The translations under genes and the position numbers were made by a program. Under the pieces are notes generated by a model, which saw only the letters and a program-made list of their open reading frames with translations, was not told the DNA's origin and did not search any database. DNA of 64,000 nt from M3007 sp964646615 (lineage in GTDB: Bacteria > Bacteroidota > Bacteroidia > Chitinophagales > Saprospiraceae), in NCBI GenBank assembly GCA_964646615.1, contig CAZYEV010000008.1, positions 124,001 to 188,000 on the forward strand, in the 5' to 3' direction. Position 1 is the stretch's first letter; the number at the start of each line of letters is the position of its first letter. Below, one piece after another: positions 52,375 through 59,408 of this stretch.

Positions 52375-53541
52375 CTAAAGCAGTTTCTGGCGCGATTGTA
52401 CGTATTCGCGCCAATGTTCGATGACGGCAGCCATATCGGCAGGCAGTTCGGACTCAAAGCGCACATGCTCGCCCGTACGAGGATGCGTGAAGCCTAATAC
52501 CTTGGCGTGCAGGGCCTGACGCGGCAGCATCTTGAGCAACTTTTCAGCAAACTGGCGATATTTCGTGTGTAAGGTGCCGCGCAGGATGTGATTGCCGCCG
52601 TACCGCGGGTCGCCAAAGAGCGTGTGGCCGATGGATTTCATGTGCACGCGAATCTGGTGGGTGCGCCCTGTCTCTAAGCGGCACTCGATGAGCGTAACGT
52701 AGTAAAAGCGCTCCAACACGCGCCAATGCGTAACGGCGTGCTTGCCGCTTTCCCCCTCCGGGAACACCATGAACATCTTGCGGTCGTTGGGATTGCGCCC
52801 AATGTGGCCTATTACCGTGCCGGAGTCTTGCTCCGGGTTGCCCCACACTAAAGCCCAATAGCGCCGCTCGATGGTGTGTTGGAAGAACTGGTTGGCCAGG
52901 TGGGCCATGGCGTATTCGTTTTTGGCCACCACCATCAAGCCCGTAGTATCCTTGTCAATGCGATGCACGATGCCGGCGCGGTTAGGTTCGTTGCCCTCTT
53001 TGACGGGCAATTTGTCTAATTGCTCCTGCAGGTGCCAAGCTAAGGCATTGACCAGCGTTTTGTCCGGAATGCCCACGCCCGGGTGCACGGCAATGTTGTA
53101 GGGCTTATTCACCACAATCACATCTTCGTCTTCATAGACGATGTCTAATGGGATGTTTTGCGGAATGATGTCGTACTCTTCATCTAAGTTTTTCGGCAGG
53201 ATAATGGACACGCGGTTGCCCGGCTTCACCTTGTAGTTGGGCTTCACCTCCTGGTCGTCCACCTTTACGGCGCCAGCGCGGATGGCCTCTTGCACCTTGC
53301 TGCGCGAGCGGTTGCTCAAGCGGGTGAGCAGGAATTTGTCCAATCGGATGAGCGACTGTTTGGGATCTGCTACGAACTCTTGTTTTTCGTACAGGCCCTC
53401 TCCGCCGGTTTCGCTTTTCTCTTCCAGCGTGGCTTCGTCGTCGTCGGCAGCAGGCTCGTCGGCGAGGTCATTGAGCGCTTCGTTATCGGGTTCCGGCGCT
53501 GGTAGCTCGTGCTTTGTCGTCTCAGGTGATTCTATCATCAT
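52375..53541 (-). CDS. RluA/RluD-family pseudouridine synthase with acidic N terminus
   Basis: 388 residues from the ATG at 53541 (MMIESPETTKHE), fixed by a -7 element 28 bases upstream. The first 70 residues or so are strikingly acidic (LNDLADEPAADDDEATLEEKSE) and not part of the enzyme fold. An S4 RNA-binding domain follows (LIRLDKFLLTRLSNRSRSKVQEAIRAGAVKVDDQEVK), then the synthase with GIVHRIDKDTTGLMVVAK, whose Asp is catalytic. It modifies uridines in 23S rRNA or tRNA. It leads a five-gene run on the minus strand. Confidence 0.9.
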   Translation of the reverse strand: MMIESPETTKHELPAPEPDNEALNDLADEPAADDDEATLEEKSETGGEGLYEKQEFVADPKQSLIRLDKFLLTRLSNRSRSKVQEAIRAGAVKVDDQEVKPNYKVKPGNRVSIILPKNLDEEYDIIPQNIPLDIVYEDEDVIVVNKPYNIAVHPGVGIPDKTLVNALAWHLQEQLDKLPVKEGNEPNRAGIVHRIDKDTTGLMVVAKNEYAMAHLANQFFQHTIERRYWALVWGNPEQDSGTVIGHIGRNPNDRKMFMVFPEGESGKHAVTHWRVLERFYYVTLIECRLETGRTHQIRVHMKSIGHTLFGDPRYGGNHILRGTLHTKYRQFAEKLLKMLPRQALHAKVLGFTHPRTGEHVRFESELPADMAAVIEHWREYVQSRQKLL

Positions 53542-53569
53542 AATCGCTGGCTGTCGTGGGTGGGAACGG

Positions 53570-53577
53570 CAAAAGTA
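53570..53577 (-). promoter_or_regulatory. -7 element TACTTTTG for the pseudouridine synthase run
   Basis: An exact TAnnTTTG on the minus strand, 28 bases before the ATG at 53541. It excludes the longer upstream reading. Confidence 0.55.
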
Positions 53578-53661
53578 AACCATCGAGCGCATTAGCGCCC
53601 GAAAAACTATCTCGCTTCGGCCAAACAACCGGCAAAAGCGAAGGTTTATCTCGACATGCAA

Positions 53662-54618
53662 TTATGCTGACACGGCGGTTTGCTGCTTGCAGCGGTGCAA
53701 TTTTCGGAGCAACTTGTACAGCTTAAGGTTCAGCGACGGGTTAGCCGTGAAAAAATGCCCGTTGATGAGCAGCCACTCGCGCTCAAAGCGCAGTTCGTAT
53801 ATGTCCTCATAAGCAACGCGGTGCGCTCGCCCCAGTGGCGCACGCCAGTACAGGGCGCGGTCGGTCATGGCAAAACCTTCGCGGCAGTTGCTGCGCAACG
53901 ACAGGTCGCAGATGAAAAACAAGCGCTCGGTCTTTTCGGCAAAAAGAAAGCGCTTACAGGCATTGACCATCAGCTCCTCCGGCATAGCGATGAAATTGGT
54001 GTAACACACCTCCGGCTCGCGCTCAAAGTCCAGAAAGTCAAACACCATGCGCCCAATGTCCAGCCCCTGTGCCGATACGCGCTCATAACGCAGCATAGCG
54101 CTGGGCAGCCACACCTCATTGAGGTCAGGGCAAAATTCGATGATGAAATAGTCGAGTAGTCCCTCAAAAGCGTCTTCCAAAAACTGGTCTATGCCCGGCA
54201 AACCGGCCTGGCCGTAGCGCTCCCACCGCGTCATCACCTCCTGAGCCAGCTGAGCCGTGCGCGCCTCGAAAATCGTCGCAAAGCGCGAGTCGTAAAAGCG
54301 CTGCACGTACTGGCTGTGCTTCTGCACGTTGTGCTCCTCCTGTACCCGCTGCAACAACAACCGAAAAAACAGAGCCTTCAACTGCGCTCCTATCCGCTCG
54401 GGCACAAAGTCAAGCGCGTAGCGCGGCGTGTAGGGCGCCTGCCCCTGCCCGGCAGCCGAAAAATGAAAACCACATTCATGACAAAAAACCGCCGCCAGCG
54501 GGTTTTCGGACTGGCACAGCGGACACGTCTTGGCCTGCTCCACCACCCGCTCGCCACAGCGATAGCAGAACTTGCTGCCCGGAATCAACTCGGTCGAACA
54601 TTTTGTACAGCGCATCAT
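53662..54618 (-). CDS. double zinc-ribbon protein of unknown function
   Basis: 318 residues from the ATG at 54618. Two Cys4 ribbons open the protein: CTKC ... FCYRCGE (residues 4-21) and CPLC ... FCHECG (about 37-57). The remaining 250 residues are mixed helix and strand (FQLLKALFFRLLLQRVQEEHNVQK-like helices and a C-terminal PH-like WRAPLGRAHRVAYEDIYELRFEREWLLING) that I do not recognise beyond a possible PH/GRAM-like region. There is no signal peptide. The start is supported by TATATTTG 21 bases upstream. Confidence 0.72.
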   Translation of the reverse strand: MMRCTKCSTELIPGSKFCYRCGERVVEQAKTCPLCQSENPLAAVFCHECGFHFSAAGQGQAPYTPRYALDFVPERIGAQLKALFFRLLLQRVQEEHNVQKHSQYVQRFYDSRFATIFEARTAQLAQEVMTRWERYGQAGLPGIDQFLEDAFEGLLDYFIIEFCPDLNEVWLPSAMLRYERVSAQGLDIGRMVFDFLDFEREPEVCYTNFIAMPEELMVNACKRFLFAEKTERLFFICDLSLRSNCREGFAMTDRALYWRAPLGRAHRVAYEDIYELRFEREWLLINGHFFTANPSLNLKLYKLLRKLHRCKQQTAVSA

Positions 54619-54639
54619 GGCTTGCCGCGTTTTTGGCGG

Positions 54640-54647
54640 CAAATATA
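54640..54647 (-). promoter_or_regulatory. -7 element TATATTTG for the zinc-ribbon gene
   Basis: An exact TAnnTTTG on the minus strand, 21 bases before the ATG at 54618. Confidence 0.55.
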
Positions 54648-54721
54648 AAACATTTTGTTTTCAAAAAGTTTTTGGAGCGGGGGCTTGGAAGGAGGAGGCC
54701 AAACTCGTTGAGCGGGTACAG

Positions 54722-54740
54722 GGCCAAACAAGTTTGGCGG
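54722..54740 (-). repeat. 19-bp palindromic repeat, copy 2
   Basis: Read on the minus strand it is CCGCCAAACTTGTTTGGCC, identical to the copy at 29813-29831, and it begins directly after the stop codon of the amidotransferase-like gene. The match extends across the whole palindrome and 2 flanking bases on one side. Confidence 0.7.
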
Positions 54741-55556
54741 TTACATGGCGGGGAGGAGTAAGAGCTGCTCTACGGCGTTTTCGATAAATCTGGGGATAAT
54801 GGTATCGAAAGTGCGTTGGAGTTTGAGCGGGTTGGCTAAGTCGCGTATCATGCGTTGGTAGCGGGCTTCGCCGTGTTCGTCAATAATGGACTTTTTGCGG
54901 TCGGGTTCCATGAAGTAGTGGAGCAGGCCGGCAGGGTCGGCTTCGGGATGGAATTGCGTGCCGAACATGACGTCGCTGAAGCGCACAGCCATGAGCGCGC
55001 GTTCGTAGTGGACGAGGGGGCGCAGTTTTTCTAAGCACAGGATTTTGGCGCCCAAGGCCTCGAAGCGTTCGTGGTCGGGCTGTATGACCTGGTAGCGCCG
55101 GAAGTCGGCGATGTAGAAAGGGTCGGGCAGGCCTTCAAAGAACGGTTCTTCCTTGCCCCAGTGGGTTTTGTGCACCGGATAGGTGCCGAACGACATTTTG
55201 TAGCGTTTCGTTACCTGGCCCAGCCGGAAGTGGTGGCAGGCCATCTGGAAGGAATGGCAGATGAAGAAGCAGTGTTTGCGGGCTTCGGGGTCGGTGTGGT
55301 GTTGGTTCCACTGCCAGAGTTGTTCGATGAGGTCGAAGTAGCGCTCGAACCAGGGGCCGTCGTTGAGCAGTGGGTCGCCCGGCCCGCCGGAGAAGATGTA
55401 TATGTGGTACGAGAGGTCGGGCAGTTCGTTTTTGGCCCGCACATCGAAGCGCTCGAAACGCAGTACGTGGGCATAGCTGGCCAGGATGCTTTCCAACATG
55501 GGGATACCCCGGTTCGTCTCCCCATTGTACATATCTAAAAGAGCAGCACGCAGCAT
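54741..55556 (-). CDS. class I glutamine amidotransferase-like protein
   Basis: 271 residues from the ATG at 55556 (MLRAALLDMYNGETNRGIPML); the longer open frame to 55724 reads through unlikely sequence. The triad fits a class I amidotransferase: C100 in FFICHSFQM, and H and E in GTQFHPEAD. HIYIFSGGPGDPL matches the oxyanion region. The GxCxG elbow is changed to ICHS, which is unusual. No synthase partner is fused or adjacent, so the acceptor is unknown; a gamma-glutamyl hydrolase-like role is also possible. Confidence 0.75.
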   Translation of the reverse strand: MLRAALLDMYNGETNRGIPMLESILASYAHVLRFERFDVRAKNELPDLSYHIYIFSGGPGDPLLNDGPWFERYFDLIEQLWQWNQHHTDPEARKHCFFICHSFQMACHHFRLGQVTKRYKMSFGTYPVHKTHWGKEEPFFEGLPDPFYIADFRRYQVIQPDHERFEALGAKILCLEKLRPLVHYERALMAVRFSDVMFGTQFHPEADPAGLLHYFMEPDRKKSIIDEHGEARYQRMIRDLANPLKLQRTFDTIIPRFIENAVEQLLLLPAM

Positions 55557-55709
55557 AAGCAATAATGAGCCGATAAGAAAAGCAGAGGCCGACCAAACCA
55601 TACTTGCCGCAGGTGTAGTCTTTTCTGCGAAAGAAGCAAAAACAAGCGGGATTAGGCAAACGGAAAAATAAACCGGGCTGGGTTGGGCAAAGGTCGCACA
55701 AGGGCCGGC

Positions 55710-55717
55710 TACTTTTG
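55710..55717 (+). promoter_or_regulatory. -7 element TACTTTTG for the barrel-paralog run
   Basis: An exact TAnnTTTG match 30 bases before the ATG at 55748. It probably drives the acidic protein and the paralogs behind it. Confidence 0.5.
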
Positions 55718-55747
55718 TCGGCATCGTTCACGAAAAAAAGCAGTGTC

Positions 55748-56239
55748 ATGAAATTCGTATCGGAAGAGGCCATTGACGCCGTTTTAGACCAGCTGGAGGA
55801 GTACAGCGATGAGCAGTATGAACAGGCCATGGAGTCCTTCTCGCGGGCCCAGCCTTATGTGTTTGCCTACCTGTTCAGCGACGACAATTTTCACCTGCTC
55901 ACCGAGGAGGAGAAGGGCTACGTACAGTATTTGGGCCTGGTGGCCTGGCTGGCGGTGCGGTGGGTCAATGGCGACGTACCGCCGGTGGACAGCGAGGCGA
56001 TTGGGCTGGCCGAGGAGCGCAACTACGAGCGGCTGGAGACCGCATCGGCACGCCGCTTCGAGGAGCGGTTGGAGACTTTTTTTGAAGATACCGCCCAGGA
56101 GGCCCTGCTCTCGTTTGCAGCGGAGGCAGTGCTGGAGGACGGCGAGGAGGAGGGGCTGGTCGTAACGCCAGAGGGCCGCGAAACGGTCTTCGTGGCGGTA
56201 AAGACCGTCATAGACGTGCTCACCAAAAACGACTCATAG
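55748..56239 (+). CDS. acidic helical protein, function unknown
   Basis: 163 residues from the ATG at 55748 (MKFVSEEAIDAVLDQLEEYSDEQYEQ). It is very rich in Glu and Asp and mostly helical, with no signal peptide or membrane segment and no family I recognise. It ends 4 bases before the first of three barrel-like paralogs, so it is likely cotranscribed and coupled with them; a cytoplasmic partner or chaperone is possible, but that is inference. Confidence 0.7.
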   Translation: MKFVSEEAIDAVLDQLEEYSDEQYEQAMESFSRAQPYVFAYLFSDDNFHLLTEEEKGYVQYLGLVAWLAVRWVNGDVPPVDSEAIGLAEERNYERLETASARRFEERLETFFEDTAQEALLSFAAEAVLEDGEEEGLVVTPEGRETVFVAVKTVIDVLTKNDS

Positions 56240-56243
56240 CCAC

Positions 56244-57107
56244 ATGCGTTTTCTCCTTCTTTCCCTCATGCTCTTCCTGCTGTCAGGCGCACTCCAGGCG
56301 CAAAACCAGGAGACTGGGCGCGTAGATGCGCAATATTTTTCAGTGATCCTGACCGGTGGCCAGCGGTACATCGGGAAAATGGTGCGCTCCGACAGTGCAA
56401 CCATTGTACTCAACACTACTCGAGGGGTGGAGGTGAACATTGAGCGAGCCTCTATCAAGCAAATACGCATCGTAAGCGAAGCCTACTTTCAGCGGCAACA
56501 GCGCAAGCCAGCGGATGCGACCACGAAGGAGACTTACTTCGTCAACCCCAGCGCTTACGGACCAACAGCTGGAGAGGGGTATTTTGTGAGCAACTACGTC
56601 TTTTTTTATCAGGGCAACTACGGGATAACGGATAATATCTCCGTGCGGGCAGGCGGCTTTTTGATGCCCATGTTCGTAGCGCCCAAACTGACGGCTCCTA
56701 TAGTGCATGACCGGCTGGCTCTTGGGGTAGAGGGCATACTTGGCTTCTGGCTCCCATTCTATTTCGGAGCCGGGCCGGTGGATGTGAATAGATCTCCACA
56801 TTTTTCCGTGCTGCGCGGCATGGCGACGGTGGGCAACCGAAGCACACATCTGACCGCGAGTGTCGGCTGGGCTGCCGGAAACAGACGCTGGGCAGGGTCG
56901 CCTATTTACGGCCTGGCTGCTTCCTGGCGCATCAGCCCCGGCTTTGGCCTGATGACGGAAAACTACTTCTTTCAGGACAATAACCTGGTGCGCATCCATC
57001 TACTGGGTGTGCGCCTATACACGCGCGCCCTATCCTTCGACCTCGGCATGGCAGCCATTGGAGATATGCCTACATTTTTATACGGTGTGGCTTTCCATAT
57101 TTATTGA
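56244..57107 (+). CDS. barrel-like exported paralog 1 (unknown family)
   Basis: 287 residues with a signal peptide (about 1-20). The mature N terminus resembles an Sm-like small barrel: VILTGGQRYIGKMVRSDSATIVLNT then IERASIKQIRI. After a linker comes a run of amphipathic strands with motifs shared by all three copies: NPSAYGPTAGEGYF, APKLTAPI, TVGNRSTHLT, MTENYFF, and a terminal aromatic (FHIY) as in outer-membrane barrels. Function is unknown. This copy is the most divergent of the three. Confidence 0.72.
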   Translation: MRFLLLSLMLFLLSGALQAQNQETGRVDAQYFSVILTGGQRYIGKMVRSDSATIVLNTTRGVEVNIERASIKQIRIVSEAYFQRQQRKPADATTKETYFVNPSAYGPTAGEGYFVSNYVFFYQGNYGITDNISVRAGGFLMPMFVAPKLTAPIVHDRLALGVEGILGFWLPFYFGAGPVDVNRSPHFSVLRGMATVGNRSTHLTASVGWAAGNRRWAGSPIYGLAASWRISPGFGLMTENYFFQDNNLVRIHLLGVRLYTRALSFDLGMAAIGDMPTFLYGVAFHIY

Positions 57108-57191
57108 ACTAACCACCCAGACTGCTGGCGGAGGAAATGGCAGCAACCATCAAAAACGATTTTCCACAAACAGACAACACCTCCTACTACT

Positions 57192-58076
57192 TTGAAATAC
57201 AGCCGAATACATTTCTGCCTTGCGGCCCTGATGCTCTGGAGCGCATCGCTTGCAGCCCAAAACACGCCTTCCATTTCGGAGGAATACCTTTTTGTCCGTA
57301 CTATAGATGGTAACCTGTACGTCGGCCGCCTGCTGCGTATGGACAGCGCCGAAGTGGTGCTCCAGACGGAGGCCTTTCCGGAGCTCGTCATCCCGCGCAG
57401 CAGCATTAAGCGGATGCGCGAGGCGAAAAAGCGGCCCTTCAACCTGACCTTTGGCGCAGAGGAGACCGCCATCGCTGGCGCCTATTTCGTCAACGAAAGC
57501 GCCTACGGGCCACGCAAAGGAGAGGCCTACTACAGTACAGCCATGCTCTTTTTCCACCAGGGAGCCTATGGACTCTCTGACCATTTCTCCGTTCGCGTCG
57601 GTACTTTTTTCGACTTTGAGGATTTTTACCTGCCTGCCTGGGTAGCGCCGAAGCTGTCCATTCCCATCCGGGAAAACTTCCTGCAAGTGGCTTTGGAGGG
57701 AATGCTGGGGCGCGGTTTTGACAATTTTGAAGACTTTGAAAATGAGGCTCATCTGTCGGCCATGCAGGCGCTACTAACCATAGGCAACCGCACCAACAAC
57801 CTGACCTTCGGCGGCGGCATCAGCTGGAGAGACCGAAAGTGGTCGCAGCAGCCGTTCTTTTCGATATCCGGCACGGCGCAGGTCAGCCCGCGTTTTGCCT
57901 TTATGGCGGAAAATTACTCTTTCATCGCTTATGGAAGCCGCGGGCACCTTGGCGCCTTTGGCGGGCGCATCTATGGCCGCAAGGTAAACTTTGACCTCGC
58001 CCTCGCTATCAGCCGAGAAGAGTTGGGCGATGTCTTCCTGTTTCCCTGGGTGGGGCTGAGCGTCAACTTCTACTGA
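57192..58076 (+). CDS. barrel-like exported paralog 2 (unknown family)
   Basis: 294 residues. The apparent start is a TTG at 57192, giving a good signal peptide (KYSRIHFCLAALMLWSASLAAQ); no in-frame ATG lies upstream, and the next ATG would cut the signal peptide. Shared motifs: VRTIDGNLYVGRLLRMDSAEVVLQT, IPRSSIKRMR, NESAYGPRKGEAYY, APKLSIPI, TIGNRTNNLTFGGGISW, MAENYSF, ending VNFY. Closest to paralog 3. It follows paralog 1 by 84 bases. Confidence 0.72.
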   Translation: MKYSRIHFCLAALMLWSASLAAQNTPSISEEYLFVRTIDGNLYVGRLLRMDSAEVVLQTEAFPELVIPRSSIKRMREAKKRPFNLTFGAEETAIAGAYFVNESAYGPRKGEAYYSTAMLFFHQGAYGLSDHFSVRVGTFFDFEDFYLPAWVAPKLSIPIRENFLQVALEGMLGRGFDNFEDFENEAHLSAMQALLTIGNRTNNLTFGGGISWRDRKWSQQPFFSISGTAQVSPRFAFMAENYSFIAYGSRGHLGAFGGRIYGRKVNFDLALAISREELGDVFLFPWVGLSVNFY

Positions 58077-58122
58077 GCCTGCCGGCGCGAAGAGATCATT
58101 TCCCTGCAAATGGATTTGCCTT

Positions 58123-59001
58123 ATGAATACGAATACACTTTGTTGGTTCTTCCTGTTGTTTCTGTGTCGAGGAGTGCTTTCGGCTCAGGAGGCTCCGGAG
58201 GTCAAGGAGGAATACCTGCTCGTTCGCACCCACGACGGCAATGAATACATTGGTCGTTTGTTGCGGTCGGATAGTGCGGTGGTGGTGATAGAAACGCGCG
58301 TGTTTCCCGAGTTGGTCCTACCGCGCGGCGAGATCAAGCGCATGAGATCTGTATCGCCAGAACATGCCCGGCCGGACTTTCTGCTGGAGGGTACTCCTAT
58401 AGCCGGAAGCTACCTTGCCAACACCAGTGCCTACGGCGTCCCGGCGGGCAAAGGCTATTATTCGAGCGCGATACTGCTCTATCACCAGGTGGCTTTTGGG
58501 CTATTAGAGTACGTTTCCGTTCGCGGCAACATCTTTCTCGACTTTTACGACTACCCGATGTGGGTGGCGCCCAAGATTTCGGTTCCTGTTCTGAAAGATG
58601 CCATTCAGGTCGCCCTGGAGGGAAGCATGGGAAGAGGGTTCAATGTCTATTACAACGACGTCAACCGCTCCGACCTGTCCCTGCTGCAGGGATTGATTAC
58701 GTTCGGAAAACGCTCGATGAACCTGACCGCTGGCGGAGGCATCAGTTGGGGCGGCGCTCAGTGGGCCCAAAGGCCTTTTTTCTCCGTTGCCTCATCGGTA
58801 AATGCAGGCAAGCGATGGGTGCTCATGAGCGAAAACTATTTCTTCCGGGTGTATGGCGAAAACGAACGCCTTGACATCATAGGTGCTCGCTATCACGGCC
58901 GCAAGTTCAGCTTCAGCTTAGGCGTTATATCCGCGCGCCAGGGCGACATCCTCATCTCGACGGTCATTCCGTGGGCGGGTGCAATGCTGAACTTTTACTG
59001 A
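58123..59001 (+). CDS. barrel-like exported paralog 3 (unknown family)
   Basis: 292 residues with a signal peptide (NTNTLCWFFLLFLCRGVLSAQ). Shared motifs: VRTHDGNEYIGRLLRSDSAVVVIET, LPRGEIKRMR, NTSAYGVPAGKGYY, APKISVPV, TFGKRSMNLTAGGGISW, MSENYFF, ending LNFY. The Sm-like N-terminal part plus barrel-like rest is the same as in copies 1 and 2. It lies 46 bases after paralog 2 and ends the run. The 59002-59254 gap behind it shows only a T6 run after a GC-rich stretch near 59150, a weak terminator at best. Confidence 0.72.
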   Translation: MNTNTLCWFFLLFLCRGVLSAQEAPEVKEEYLLVRTHDGNEYIGRLLRSDSAVVVIETRVFPELVLPRGEIKRMRSVSPEHARPDFLLEGTPIAGSYLANTSAYGVPAGKGYYSSAILLYHQVAFGLLEYVSVRGNIFLDFYDYPMWVAPKISVPVLKDAIQVALEGSMGRGFNVYYNDVNRSDLSLLQGLITFGKRSMNLTAGGGISWGGAQWAQRPFFSVASSVNAGKRWVLMSENYFFRVYGENERLDIIGARYHGRKFSFSLGVISARQGDILISTVIPWAGAMLNFY

Positions 59002-59254
59002 AGGGCTACCGGCAGGTCATTACCCTCCTGGCAGAACTGCGGACAGGCAATGGCAACACCGCGGCTATGGCATTTAGAAACTGCCCTTGTGCCATGCTGC
59101 TACGCGGCGAAATGCTGAGAGATGGTCGCTGAGGCCGTAGAGACCGCAGGGCTGTTTTTTCTCAGTATTTCTCCGGCCCTTCGCCTTTTGCGATGAGAGC
59201 AAGGTCCTGTCTGGGCACCGCCACCCGCCTGTATGGGGAAGCCCGAAGAGGCTT

Positions 59255-59398
59255 TTAGCCTCCGCGCGGGAAATTTGCCTTATCCTCATCCACCTCATCG
59301 GGTGGCCCGGAGCGCAGCACGCGCCAGAAGAAATAGCCGGCCATCGCGATGACGATGCCATTGGCTAAAAGCATGGTAATCAGTGCAGCAGTTTTCAT
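59255..59398 (-). CDS. MetS-like small subunit of NSS transporter
   Basis: 47 residues from the ATG at 59398: KTAALITMLLANGIVIAMAGYFFWRVLRSG is one membrane helix followed by an acidic-basic tail (PPDEVDEDKANFPRGG). Its size, topology and place, 10 bases after the NSS transporter stop on the same strand, match the MetS small subunit that accompanies MetP-type transporters. The short gene is easily overlooked. A longer reading starts upstream but overlaps the transporter. Confidence 0.72.
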   Translation of the reverse strand: MKTAALITMLLANGIVIAMAGYFFWRVLRSGPPDEVDEDKANFPRGG

Positions 59399-59408
59399 AG
59401 CACAGCCA

